Source of the DNA: Immundisolibacterales bacterium
Lineage (GTDB): Bacteria > Pseudomonadota > Gammaproteobacteria > HK1
Direction of reading: 5' to 3'
Assembly: GCA_026712715.1 (NCBI GenBank)
Contig: JAPOPW010000023.1
Coordinates: forward strand, 124,001 to 188,000
Length of the DNA: 64,000 nucleotides
Both the position numbers and the translations under genes were made by a program. Shown here piece after piece: positions 19,513 to 28,082 of the stretch. Numbering within the stretch: the first letter of the stretch is position 1; every line of letters begins with the position of its first letter. Under the pieces are notes generated by a model. The model was not told where the DNA came from and made no database searches. It was given only the letters and a program-made list of their open reading frames with translations.

Positions 19513-20516
19513 ACCGCGTGAGCGGCGCGACCGGCGCGAACGGGTCCGGCGGCGATCTGCTGCGGATCGAGGGGCTGAAGAAGTACTTTCCGATCCGCAA
19601 TGCCTGGAAGCGGCGCATCGGCTGGCTGAGGGCCCTCGACGACGTCTCGCTGACGGTCGCCAAGGGCGAGATCCTGGGGGTCGTCGGCGAGAGCGGCTGC
19701 GGCAAGTCCACCCTCGGCAAGACGGTGATGGGCATCCATCGCCCGAGCGGAGGGCGGGTCGTCTTCGAGGGCAACGACATCACCGACACCACGCCCTACG
19801 AGGCGCGGAGCCTTCGCCGCGACCTCCAGTACACGTACCAGGACCCGGGCGCGTCGCTCGACCCGCGCTGGAAGATCGGCCGGTCGCTCGACGAGCCCCT
19901 CGTCATCCACACCAATCTGGACCGGGCGGCTCGGCGCGCCGCCGTGCGCGGCATCCTGGAGGCGGTCGGCCTTCCCGAGGGTCATCTCGACCTCTACCCG
20001 CACGAGATCTCGGGCGGGCAGCAGCGGCGGGTGGGGCTCGCCCGCATCCTCACCCTGCAGCCCACCCTGGTGGTGCTGGACGAGCCGACCTCCGGGCTCG
20101 ACGTCTCCGTGCAGGCGACGATCCTGAACCTGTTCCTCGATCTCCAGAAACAGTTCGATCTCACGTACGTCTTCATCAGCCACGACCTCGCGGTGGTGCG
20201 CATGATCTGCGACCGGGTGGCCGTCATGTACCTGGGGAAGGTCGTCGAGCTCGGTCGGACCGAGCAGGTCTTCGACCGCCCCCGACACCCCTACACCCAG
20301 TCGTTGCTGGCCGCCATCCCGCAGATCGGAAAGGGCCGGATCACCGAGACGTTCTGGCTGGAGGGCGAGCCGCCCGACCCCGGAAACCTGCCTTCGGGGT
20401 GCCGTTTCCGGACCCGGTGCCCGCGCGCCGAGCCGCGCTGCGCCGATGCGGTGCCGCCGCTCGTCGAGCACGTCGCGGGTCAGGCGGACGCCTGCCTCCT
20501 CTCCGCGGGCGGCTGA
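19509..20516 (+). CDS. Peptide ABC transporter ATP-binding protein (DppF/OppF type)
   Basis: A 335-residue ATPase with Walker A GESGCGKST (60-68), signature ISGGQQRRV, Walker B LVVLDEPTSGLD, and a C-terminal Cys-containing CRFRTRCPRAEPRC segment. The start is a GTG whose last two bases are part of the TGA of the preceding ATPase (GTGA), so the two ATPases are translationally coupled. Last gene of the operon; a GC-rich hairpin follows. Confidence 0.9.
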   Translation: MNRVSGATGANGSGGDLLRIEGLKKYFPIRNAWKRRIGWLRALDDVSLTVAKGEILGVVGESGCGKSTLGKTVMGIHRPSGGRVVFEGNDITDTTPYEARSLRRDLQYTYQDPGASLDPRWKIGRSLDEPLVIHTNLDRAARRAAVRGILEAVGLPEGHLDLYPHEISGGQQRRVGLARILTLQPTLVVLDEPTSGLDVSVQATILNLFLDLQKQFDLTYVFISHDLAVVRMICDRVAVMYLGKVVELGRTEQVFDRPRHPYTQSLLAAIPQIGKGRITETFWLEGEPPDPGNLPSGCRFRTRCPRAEPRCADAVPPLVEHVAGQADACLLSAGG

Positions 20517-20520
20517 TCCC

Positions 20521-20557
20521 GCCCCCCGCCCGCGCTCGTCGTCGGGCGCCTCGGGGC
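20521..20557. terminator. Candidate bidirectional terminator hairpin
   Basis: CGCCCG and CGGGCG make a 6-bp stem with a 10-base loop, and outer GCCCC/GGGGC can extend it past a small bulge. It sits between the convergent dppF-like gene and the deacetylase gene. No U tract, so a Rho-independent function is uncertain. The rest of 20558-20747 shows nothing recognisable. Confidence 0.35.
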
Positions 20558-20747
20558 GGCCGGTACACGGTCCCGATCCGGATGGAGCAGGTCCGGCGCG
20601 AGACGCGAGCGGTACTCTCGCTCCCGAGGTGCCGTTTCCGCGCGGACGCCGCTCCCGCCGGACGCGGCTCCGGGAACGCACCGGTTCGCGTGGCTCCCGG
20701 CGCCCGGGTTCCCCCGGGGAAATGCCCCTCCGGCGGGTCCGGGGCGC

Positions 20748-21665
20748 CTACATTCCCGCCTGTTCCCGGCAGTGCCGCGCGACGTCCGCGTGAGTCGCGA
20801 ACCACACGTCGGCGTGGGAGCGGATGTAGCGGATCAGCTCCTCCAGCACCTGGATGCGGGAGCGGTGGCCGATGAAGTGCGGGTGCATCGTGAGGAGGAA
20901 GAGCCCCTCCTCGGCGTAGGCGCCGTCGAACTCGCGCGAAAATACCTCGAGCACGCCCCCGGGGGGGGTGTACGGCCGCAGTCCGGAGAAGCGGTCCATC
21001 GCCCAGTACGGCGCGTCGTCGCGGATCCACTCGACGGGGAGCTCCACGATCCCGGTCGCCTCGCCGTCCTCGACGAGCTCGTAGGGCTCGTCGTCCGCCA
21101 TGAGCGAGGAGTCGTAGAGGAGACCCATCTCGCGGGTGATCGCGAGGGTGTGCTCGGAGAAGTCCCAGGAAGGGGTGCGGATGCCGACGGGACGCTGGCC
21201 GGAGATCTCCTCGAGCTTGTCCGCGGCCCGCATCTGGAGGTCGCGCTCGTCAGCCGGCGGCAGGGCCGAGTTGAGCTCGTGGATCCACGAGTGGATGCCG
21301 ATTTCGTGGCCCGCACCGACCACTGCGCGCTGCTCCTGCGGGTGGAGCATCGCAATCACCGCCGGCACGAAGAACGTGGACGGCGCGTCGTATCGGTCGA
21401 GCAGCTTCAATATGCGCGGCACCCCGACCCGGGCGCCGTACTCGCCCTGGCTGAGCTTCCCCGGGGAGCGCTCCCCCCAGCGCAGGGTCTGGGTCTCGTG
21501 GTCGGAGTCGAAGGAGAGGGCGACCGCGCAGCGCGCCCCGCCGGGCCACGCGGCGGGCTTGAGCGACCGCCCCGCGCGGACCTTCTCGACGATGGGGCGC
21601 CAGCGCGACTCGGGCCAGGTCCAGGTGTCGGGCTGGGCGGGATTGGAGTTCGCGGATCGACTCAT
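20748..21665 (-). CDS. Polysaccharide deacetylase-family hydrolase (PuuE allantoinase-like)
   Basis: A 305-residue NodB-fold metal-dependent hydrolase. Metal ligands are visible as SFDSDHE (Asp53/Asp55 region) and His120...His125 (GHEIGIHSW), with RTPSWDFSEHT and the late MHPHFIGHRSR motif. Proteins with the long SFDSDHETQ opening and MHPHFIGHRSR belong to the peptidoglycan deacetylase/PuuE branch, which includes cofactor-free allantoinases. Given the surrounding HyuAB ring-opening enzymes, a C-N hydrolase of a small ring compound is as likely as a sugar deacetylase. ATG 21665 has GAGGA nine bases upstream. Cytoplasmic (no signal peptide). Confidence 0.82.
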   Translation of the reverse strand: MSRSANSNPAQPDTWTWPESRWRPIVEKVRAGRSLKPAAWPGGARCAVALSFDSDHETQTLRWGERSPGKLSQGEYGARVGVPRILKLLDRYDAPSTFFVPAVIAMLHPQEQRAVVGAGHEIGIHSWIHELNSALPPADERDLQMRAADKLEEISGQRPVGIRTPSWDFSEHTLAITREMGLLYDSSLMADDEPYELVEDGEATGIVELPVEWIRDDAPYWAMDRFSGLRPYTPPGGVLEVFSREFDGAYAEEGLFLLTMHPHFIGHRSRIQVLEELIRYIRSHADVWFATHADVARHCREQAGM

Positions 21666-22242
21666 GGGAAAGGGTCCTCATGTCGGGGCGGGGCCGCCGG
21701 AAGGCTCCGCCGGGCGGGCGCCCTATCATGGCGAGCTTGCTCCCCGCCCGCAATTCTCTTTGCGGCTCCCGATCGTCGCAGGGGAAGGGCCGCGAGAGGT
21801 CGCGAAATCCTGACTCACTATCGGCGGCGACCACGACATCCCAGCGCGCCTCCAGCTCCTTGACGATCGCCCGCATGTGGCGAATCGGGCCTGCCTCGAG
21901 ACTGAAGGCCGACGGGATGGACGGCGCGATATCCGGCGCTGGTCCCGGGGAGGCGCAGCGCGGTGCGTTCCCGACCGCGCGCCTTTCGGGACCGGTGCAG
22001 CGGATGCCGATCAACGAGGTCGAGCTCGTTCGTGACCGGGAAGCGCTCCATGCCCTCCGGGCTCCGGCCGGAGGGTCGGACAAGTCACGGACTTGACGGG
22101 GCGGCGGGACGGACATGCACCGGCATGCGGTGCCGGAGCCCGTGATAGTCTCTGTTGACAAGTGACAATATCGATTCCGCCCCTGCACCGGCGGCACGGA
22201 TTTCGCCGCCGTACTCCAAACACCCCAAACAGGAGTCACGCC
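21666..22242. other. 577-bp divergent intergenic region with a possible gene remnant
   Basis: Separates the leftward deacetylase from the rightward amino-acid binding-protein gene. Most of it is unremarkable. On the minus strand, about 21800-21935 reads as a stretch with G/C-rich third positions (IPSAFSLEAGPIRHMRAIV and onward) without a start, a stop-bounded family match or a ribosome site; it may be a decayed gene fragment. Near the right end (22155-22173) lies a TTGAC-N4-GACAATATCG element listed separately. Confidence 0.3.
22155..22173. promoter_or_regulatory. TTGAC-N4-GACAATATCG element before the amino-acid SBP gene
   Basis: The 19-base element has an AT-rich core in GC-rich DNA and matches the palindrome region 277-295 at 14 of 19 positions (TTGAC-N4-G(T/A)CAATATCG). 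It lies about 70 bp upstream of the SBP start. It could be an operator or a -35 region (TTGACA at 22155-22160), but no good -10 follows at 16-18 bp. Confidence 0.25.
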
Positions 22243-23097
22243 GTGAGAATCTCATTCCCAACCCTCCGGAACGTCACCTCCGCCGGATTCGGCGCCGCGT
22301 TCGTGCTCGCCCTCGCCGTGCCGTCCTCGACGGCGCTGGCCGGCGCCCTCGACGACATCAAGGCGCGCGGCGAGTTCACCTACGGCCTCGAAGCGCAGTA
22401 CCGGCCGTTCGAGTTCCGCGATGAAAACAACGACATCATCGGCTACGACATCGACGTCGCCAACGAGATCGGCGAGCGCCTCGGCGTCAAGGCCAACCCG
22501 GTCGACACGAACTGGGCGGCGGTGATCCAGTCGCTCAATTCGGGGCAGTTCGACCTCATCCTCGGGGGCATGACCGCCACCCCGGAACGCTTCAAGCGGG
22601 TGAACTTCTCGTACCCCTACATGGAGGCGAGCTCCGGTCTGCTCGTCAATGCGGACAGCGGGATCGCGGATGCGAGCGGCCTCAGCGACAAGGTCGTCGG
22701 CGCGGGCGCCGGGACGCCGTCGATCAAGATGCTCCAGATGTCGGCGGAAGAGCATGGCCATTCGTTTGATGGCGACATCAAGACCTACGACGACGACGCG
22801 GTCGCCTACGAGGCCATGCGGGCCGGTCGGGTCGAGGCCTACGCGTCGTCGATCGTGAGCCTGATGGAGTTCGCCAAGACCGCCGACGGGGAGTTCGCCG
22901 TCGTCCCCTTCACGTCGAAGCACTGGGGGCAGGAGTTCACCTGCATGGCCTTCCGCAAGGAGGACGAGGACCTGCGCGGAGCGTTCAACGACATCATCGC
23001 GGAGATGAAGGCCGACGGCACCCTCGAGGCGCTGCAGAACAAGTGGTTCGGGCAGTCCTTCGTGGACCTGCTTCCCAACGTCGCCCCCGAGTGGTGA
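22243..23097 (+). CDS. Amino-acid ABC transporter substrate-binding protein (SBP family 3)
   Basis: A 284-residue periplasmic protein. The signal peptide runs to about residue 34 (STALAG). The mature protein shows the family-3 pattern: YRPFEFRDENNDIIGYDIDVA, the central FDLILGGMTATPERFKRVNFSYPY and the C-terminal LEALQNKWFG. Such proteins bind polar or charged amino acids. GTG 22243 has AGGAG eight bases ahead; an in-frame ATG further upstream would add a non-signal-like leader. Two permease genes follow, but no ATP-binding subunit lies in the cluster. Confidence 0.9.
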   Translation: MRISFPTLRNVTSAGFGAAFVLALAVPSSTALAGALDDIKARGEFTYGLEAQYRPFEFRDENNDIIGYDIDVANEIGERLGVKANPVDTNWAAVIQSLNSGQFDLILGGMTATPERFKRVNFSYPYMEASSGLLVNADSGIADASGLSDKVVGAGAGTPSIKMLQMSAEEHGHSFDGDIKTYDDDAVAYEAMRAGRVEAYASSIVSLMEFAKTADGEFAVVPFTSKHWGQEFTCMAFRKEDEDLRGAFNDIIAEMKADGTLEALQNKWFGQSFVDLLPNVAPEW

Positions 23098-23101
23098 GCA
23101 G

Positions 23102-23136
23102 CGTGCCTGACGGCGGCCGCCGCCATGGCCGGCACG
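23102..23136 (+). other. GC-rich stem-loop between SBP and permease genes
   Basis: CGTGCC/GGCACG (6 bp) encloses GGCGG-CCG-CCGCC (5 bp, 3-base loop) across an internal loop. It begins five bases after the SBP stop, in the same position as the hairpins after the three other binding-protein genes of the window. No U tract. Confidence 0.4.
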
Positions 23137-23146
23137 ACGGCTCGCG

Positions 23147-23830
23147 GTGGACTTCGGCTACATGATCGAGGTGGTCCCGAGGCTCCTCCCGGGCCTCCGG
23201 ATCACCATCGAAGTGAGCGCCATCTCCCTGGTGCTCGCCACCCTGATCGGCATCTGGCTGGGCGTGATCCGGGCCTACACCAAGGCCCGGAATCCGCTCA
23301 ACTGGGTGCTGGACGCGTACGTGTTCTTCGTGCGCGGCACCCCGATCATCGTCCAGATCTTCGTCCTGTTCTTCCTCGCGCCTGAGCTCGGCCTCCGGAT
23401 CGACCCCTACTGGGTCGGGATCATCGCCCTCACCTTCAACTCGGCGGGCTACCAGATCGAGATCGGGAGGGCCGCGGTCGGGTCGGTCGGCGCGGCGCAG
23501 TTCGACGCGTCGCTCGCGCTCGGCTTCTCGCGGCGGCAGACCATCTGGCTCGTGATCCTGCCCCAGGCCGTCCGCCGCATGATCGCGCCGCTCACCAACG
23601 AGATGTCGCAGCTCATCAAGGCTTCGTCGGTGCTGTCGGTCATCACCGTGTTCGAGCTGCACAAGGCGGCGAACGCCATCTCCTCGGCGAGCTTCAAGTA
23701 CGTCGAGCTGCTTGCCCTCCAGGCCGTCTTCTATCTCGTTCTGATCCTCTCCGTCAGCCGCTTCGCTCGCTGGATCGAGACCTCGGTCCTTGGCGCCGGC
23801 GAAGGGGCGGCGGACTTCCAGGTGCGCTGA
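23147..23830 (+). CDS. Amino-acid ABC transporter permease (His/Glu/Gln/Arg/opine family)
   Basis: A 227-residue permease starting at GTG. The family signature is present as FFVRGTPIIVQIFVLFF, then GYQIEIGRAAVGSVGAAQFDASLALGFSRRQTIWLVILPQA with the ATPase-coupling loop, and SSVLSVITVFEL. About five helices are predicted. It pairs with the permease at 23838 to form the membrane channel for the binding protein at 22243. Confidence 0.9.
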   Translation: MDFGYMIEVVPRLLPGLRITIEVSAISLVLATLIGIWLGVIRAYTKARNPLNWVLDAYVFFVRGTPIIVQIFVLFFLAPELGLRIDPYWVGIIALTFNSAGYQIEIGRAAVGSVGAAQFDASLALGFSRRQTIWLVILPQAVRRMIAPLTNEMSQLIKASSVLSVITVFELHKAANAISSASFKYVELLALQAVFYLVLILSVSRFARWIETSVLGAGEGAADFQVR

Positions 23831-23837
23831 GCGAACC

Positions 23838-24494
23838 ATGACCACCGGCCTCGACACGCAGTTCATGCTCGACATCCTCCCGAAGCTTCTTCGGGCGACC
23901 TGGATCACGATTCAGATCAGCGTGTTGACGGTCATCTTGAGCTGCGTCTTCGGGGGCCTGCTCTCGGCGTGGCGGATCCTCGGCGGGCGGGTCGTCCGGG
24001 CCGTCATCTACGGCTTTGTGGAGTTCACCCGCGGAGTGCCCCCACTGGTCCAGATCGCGCTCATCTACTTCGCCCTGCCCCGGTTCGGCGTCGTGCTGAA
24101 CGAGTTCTGGACCGGCGTCGCGGCGCTCACGTTCATCGGCGTGGGGTACACCATCGAGATCGTGCGCGCCCAGGTGGAGTCGCTCGGCCGCGGGCAAAGC
24201 GACGCGTCGCTCGGTCTCGGCCTCAGCCCGTGGCAGACGCTGTTCCTCGTGCTGGTGCCGCAGGCGATGCGGCGGATCCTGCCGCCCCTGACCAACGAGC
24301 TCGTCAACGTGATCAAGGCATCGGCGCTGCTTTCCGTGATTTCCGTCAACGAGCTCACCAAGGTTGCCAACGAATTGATATTCATACATTTCGTGGTGAT
24401 CGAGGTCCTGATCGAGCTGACGTTCCTGTACCTCGTCGTGGTCGGGAGCCTGATGTGGTTGTCGCGCTGGCTGGAACGCCGAAGCGCGACGTGA
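23838..24494 (+). CDS. Amino-acid ABC transporter permease (second subunit)
   Basis: A 218-residue permease of the same family, with FVEFTRGVPPLVQIALIYF, GYTIEIVRAQVESLGRGQSDASLGLGLSPWQTLFLVLVPQAMRR and the ASALLSVISVNEL segment. ATG 23838 lies eight bases after the stop of the first permease; the frame is open upstream inside that gene but the extra residues are not helix-like. In most operons of this type an ATPase gene would come next; here the racemase-like/RidA fusion follows after 16 bp. Confidence 0.88.
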   Translation: MTTGLDTQFMLDILPKLLRATWITIQISVLTVILSCVFGGLLSAWRILGGRVVRAVIYGFVEFTRGVPPLVQIALIYFALPRFGVVLNEFWTGVAALTFIGVGYTIEIVRAQVESLGRGQSDASLGLGLSPWQTLFLVLVPQAMRRILPPLTNELVNVIKASALLSVISVNELTKVANELIFIHFVVIEVLIELTFLYLVVVGSLMWLSRWLERRSAT

Positions 24495-24510
24495 GGAGAG
24501 GAGTCGGGAG

Positions 24511-25677
24511 ATGGCATCGATTACTCGGGGAGACCGCGGGCGGATCGGCTTCCTCCTGCCGGCGGACGGACTCACCGACGACGAGTACTGGAGCTGCCTT
24601 CCCGACGGGGTCGCCCTGCTCGCGGCGCGATACGTGGTCGCGGGGGGTCTTTCGCTCGAGGAGCTCGAGTCGGATACGGACACCGGGCCGATCCTCGATG
24701 CGGTCGAGCTCGTTCGCCAGGCCCAGGCCGACGTGGCGGCGCTCGCCGACTGCGCGGGTGCGGTCGTCGGCGGGCTCGACTATGAACGCGACCTGGTGGA
24801 CCGGGTGGCGGCGAAGCTGGGCCGGCCGGCGACCTCGACGCCGCGCGCGATCGCGGCTGCGCTCCATGCGCTCGGGGCTCGGCGCATCGTCCTCGCCGCG
24901 CCCTATCTCGATGTCGTGGTCGAGAAATTCGCCGGCTTCCTCGCCGGCTTCGGCATCGAGACGCTCGAGTCGAAGGCCATCGCGTTCGCGGCGGAGACCG
25001 AGATCGCCGAGCTCGGCCCGGAGCGCTGGCGGGCCGTCGCAAAGGAGGTCGATCGGACCGAGGCGGATGCCATCGTGCTCGGCGGAGGCGGTATCCGCGC
25101 TGCCGCGGCGCTGGAGGCGACCGAACGCGATCTCGGAAAGCCGGTCGTCGCCGCTCCGGCCGCGCTCATCTGGCACGCGAGCCGCCTCGCGGGAGCCGAC
25201 GCGACCCGCTCCGGGCTGGGCCGCCTGTTCTCCGAGTGCGGCGCCTCGCCCGCCGGGCCGGCCGCCGCAGGGACTGGCGGACGGAGAATGACGCGGCGGA
25301 GGATCTTCACCGGGGGAGCCTTCGAAGACATTGCGGGCTACGCCCGGGCGGTGGTGGACGGAGAGTGGATCTTCGTCTCGGGCACCACCGGGTACGACTA
25401 CGCGACCGGCGAAATCGCCGACGACCCCGTGGAGCAGACCCGCCAGTGCTTCCGCAACATCTCGTGGGCGCTCGGGGAGGCGGGAGCGAGCCTCGATGAC
25501 GTGGTCCGGGTGGTGGCCTACGTGGCGGAGCCGGAATCGTTCTCCGACATCGCGAAGGTGTTCGGGGAGCACTTCGCCGACATCCGTCCCGCGAACACGA
25601 CGGTCATCAGCCGGCTCGTCAGCCCGGAAATGAAGATCGAGATCGAGGTCACCGCTCGCCGGCGCCCCGCGACCTGA
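24511..25677 (+). CDS. Fusion: Asp/Glu-racemase-superfamily-like domain + RidA (YjgF) domain
   Basis: A 388-residue protein. Residues 10-240 resemble the arylmalonate decarboxylase/maleate isomerase branch of the Asp/Glu racemase superfamily (GRIGFLLPADG; ALGARRIVLAAPYLD; GKPVVAAPAALIWH). Residues 261-388 are RidA-like, ending ISRLVSPEMKIEIEV; Arg368 sits where RidA enzymes have their imine-binding Arg. In the first domain the second-half cysteine (SCTN or SACV in relatives) is replaced by GGGGIR (191-196), and the only early Cys (81) is off the usual motif. A Gly/Ala/Pro linker joins the domains. ATG 25288 at the junction overlaps TGA in another frame (ATGA), so two ancestral genes, or a frameshift, are possible. 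Followed by hyuAB. Confidence 0.75.
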   Translation: MASITRGDRGRIGFLLPADGLTDDEYWSCLPDGVALLAARYVVAGGLSLEELESDTDTGPILDAVELVRQAQADVAALADCAGAVVGGLDYERDLVDRVAAKLGRPATSTPRAIAAALHALGARRIVLAAPYLDVVVEKFAGFLAGFGIETLESKAIAFAAETEIAELGPERWRAVAKEVDRTEADAIVLGGGGIRAAAALEATERDLGKPVVAAPAALIWHASRLAGADATRSGLGRLFSECGASPAGPAAAGTGGRRMTRRRIFTGGAFEDIAGYARAVVDGEWIFVSGTTGYDYATGEIADDPVEQTRQCFRNISWALGEAGASLDDVVRVVAYVAEPESFSDIAKVFGEHFADIRPANTTVISRLVSPEMKIEIEVTARRRPAT

Positions 25678-25796
25678 GCGATGCACCGCGGCGGGGTCAT
25701 CGCCCGGGTTCGCCCTCGGATAGAATCGGTGCCGCGCGAAATTTCAGGAATCAGCCGGTCTTCCGGAGGGGCGGCCGGGCGGAGCTTTCATCGATC

Positions 25797-27983
25797 ATGA
25801 GTCAATCGCGAGTACGTTGTCGCCTTGCCGTGGATGTCGGCGGGACCTTCACGGATGTGGCCCTCGAGCTCGGCGCCGGCGGTGGCGTGGTCACCGCCAA
25901 GGTGCTGACGACGCCGCATGCTCCGGAGGAAGGGGTGGTCGCGGCGGTCGGGCAGGCAATCCGCGAGGCGGGGGTCGGTGCCGGTGACGTCGGCCTGCTC
26001 ATCCACGGGACGACCCTTGCGACCAATGCGCTCATCGAACGCACCGGGGCGAAGACCGCGCTCCTCGTAACGGAGGGTTTCCGGGACTCGGTCGAAATGG
26101 CCCTCGAGAACCGGTTCGAGCAGTACGACATCTCCATCGACCGGCCGGCTCCCCTCGTGCCGCGGCACCTGCGATGGCCGGTCACCGAGCGGATGAACCA
26201 TGTGGGCGAGGTGCTGGTTCCTCTCGACGAGCGTTCGGTGCGGGCGCTCCTCCCCCGCTTCGAGCGGCACGGGATCGAGGCGATCGCGGTCGGCCTGCTT
26301 CATTCCTACGCGAATCCGGGCCACGAGCAGCGGGTCGGGGAGATCCTCGCCGGCGCTTTGCCGGACGTCCGCATCACGCTCTCGAGCGAGGTGTGTCCCG
26401 AGATCCGGGAGTACGAACGCCAGTCGACGGCCTGCGCGAACGCCTACGTCCAGCCTCGGATGTCGGGTTACCTCACCCGTCTCGAGGCCGAGCTCCGTGC
26501 TCTCGGCCTCGCGTGCCCGCTTCTCCTCATGACTTCGGGGGGCGGCCTCACCACCCTCGCCAACGCGACCCGCTTTCCCATCCGGCTCGTCGAGTCGGGA
26601 CCCGCCGGCGGCGCGATACTCGCGACGGAGATCGCCCGCGAGTGCGGCGACGAGAACGCGGTCTCCTTCGACATGGGCGGGACGACGGCCAAGATCTGCC
26701 TCATCGACGGCTACGAGCCGCAGTCCACTCGGACCTTCGAGGTGGCGCGGGCCTACCGCAACCTCAAGGGGAGCGGCCTGCCGGTGCGCATTCCGGCCAT
26801 CGAGATGGTCGAGATCGGGGCCGGGGGCGGGTCCATCGCGGCCATCGACGGGATGGGCCGCCTCGACGTGGGTCCGGCGAGCGCGGGAGCCGATCCGGGG
26901 CCGGCCTGCTACGGACACGGCGGCCAACATCCCACCGTGACCGACGCCGACGTCGTGCTTGGCCGCATCGGTCCCGACGATTTCGCGGGAGGTTCGATCC
27001 GGCTCGACCCGGTTCGAGCGCGCAATGCGATCGGAAATGCGGTGGGAGAGCCGCTCGACCTCGCCGGTCCGCTCGCGGCGCTCTCCATCTCCGAGATGGT
27101 CGACGAGAACATGGCGAACGCGGCCCGGGTCCACGCCGTCGAATGGGGCAAGGACATTTCCGCCCGCACGATGATTGCGTTCGGCGGAGCGGCGCCGCTG
27201 CACGCGGCCCGCCTCGCCCAGAAGCTCGGCCTTCGCCGCGTGATCGTGCCGGCCGGAGCGGGAGTCGGCTCCGCAATCGGGATGCTGCGCGCGGCGGTGT
27301 CCTACGAGGTGGTGCGAAGCCGCTACGTTCGCCTTGCCGAGTTCGACCCGGGGGTGGTGAATGCGCTGCTTGGCGAGATGAACGAGGAGGCGCGCGCGGT
27401 CGTCGTGGCCGGGGCCGGAGACGCGGAGCTCGAGGAGGTCCGGCACGCATTCATGCGCTACGTCGGCCAGGGGCACGAGATCGTGGTGCCGCTGCCGGTG
27501 CGGACGCTCGAGACAGGCGATGGCGAGACCCTCGCGGCCGCGTTCGACGCCGAGTACGCCCGCCTCTACGGCCGCACGATTCCAGGGCAGGAACGCGAGG
27601 TCCTGAGCTGGACCCTGACCATCACGGCGCGAAGGGAGCCGTCGCCCGAAGGCGACCCTTCCTCCGTGAATGCCGGCGTACCTCGTGCGCCGGCGGCGCA
27701 TTCCGGGGCCCACCACCCTTGCGCGGACGCGGCTTTGGACCGGACCGCACCGGCCGAGCCCCTGGCGGGGACGGACGGCGCCCGCCACCTGTTCGATCCG
27801 GTGCTCGCCGACTACCGGGGCGCTGCGGTATACCGGCGCGAGACGTTCGATCCCCTGGACGACGTAATGGGGTCGGCGGTAATCGTCGAGGATCAGACCA
27901 CCACCGTCGTGCCGGAGGGATTCCAGGTCTCCGTCAATGCGTTCGGCCATCTCGTCCTCGAACGCACGGACGGATCGGCCTGA
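25797..27983 (+). CDS. hyuA: Hydantoinase A / oxoprolinase-family ATP-binding subunit (third copy)
   Basis: A 728-residue HyuA-family protein with GGTFTD (15-20), HGTTLATNAL, TSGGGLTTL, ESGPAGGA, DMGGTTAKICL and IGAGGGSIAAID. TTAK in place of the TSAD of the other two copies puts it in a different subgroup. A low-complexity insert around residues 615-660 (Ala/Pro/His-rich) precedes the C-terminal domain and is absent from the other copies. GGAG lies 12 bases before the ATG. A TAGAAT box at 25721-25726 could serve as a -10, but no matching -35 is seen. The stop falls inside a tandem repeat shared with the start of hyuB. Confidence 0.9.
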   Translation: MSQSRVRCRLAVDVGGTFTDVALELGAGGGVVTAKVLTTPHAPEEGVVAAVGQAIREAGVGAGDVGLLIHGTTLATNALIERTGAKTALLVTEGFRDSVEMALENRFEQYDISIDRPAPLVPRHLRWPVTERMNHVGEVLVPLDERSVRALLPRFERHGIEAIAVGLLHSYANPGHEQRVGEILAGALPDVRITLSSEVCPEIREYERQSTACANAYVQPRMSGYLTRLEAELRALGLACPLLLMTSGGGLTTLANATRFPIRLVESGPAGGAILATEIARECGDENAVSFDMGGTTAKICLIDGYEPQSTRTFEVARAYRNLKGSGLPVRIPAIEMVEIGAGGGSIAAIDGMGRLDVGPASAGADPGPACYGHGGQHPTVTDADVVLGRIGPDDFAGGSIRLDPVRARNAIGNAVGEPLDLAGPLAALSISEMVDENMANAARVHAVEWGKDISARTMIAFGGAAPLHAARLAQKLGLRRVIVPAGAGVGSAIGMLRAAVSYEVVRSRYVRLAEFDPGVVNALLGEMNEEARAVVVAGAGDAELEEVRHAFMRYVGQGHEIVVPLPVRTLETGDGETLAAAFDAEYARLYGRTIPGQEREVLSWTLTITARREPSPEGDPSSVNAGVPRAPAAHSGAHHPCADAALDRTAPAEPLAGTDGARHLFDPVLADYRGAAVYRRETFDPLDDVMGSAVIVEDQTTTVVPEGFQVSVNAFGHLVLERTDGSA

Positions 27984-28082
27984 TTGAAGGAGAATGCGCA
28001 ACATGGACGCAATTGACCGAATCCGACGGAACGGCTTGATTGGAGGAGCATGCGCAACATGAACGCACTTGACCGGATCCGG
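27969..28082 (+). repeat. Tandem direct repeat, 56-bp period, spanning the hyuA stop and hyuB start
   Basis: Positions 27969-28026 match 28025-28082 at 50 of 58 sites without gaps. Each copy contains a purine-rich ribosome site (AAGGAG or GGAGGAG) followed by ATGCGCAACATG and the first codons of hyuB. The first copy is out of frame with hyuB (56 is not a multiple of 3): from its ATGs the reading frame stops at 28060-28062, overlapping the true start. It looks like a duplication of the translation-initiation region, with the upstream copy decaying. Confidence 0.85.

Noticed and set aside
25740-25751. AATTTCAGGAAT shared with 61469-61480 (minus strand), both upstream of genes
   Set aside because: A single shared 12-mer is expected by chance in 64 kb, and its distance to the two starts differs (46 and 13 bases).
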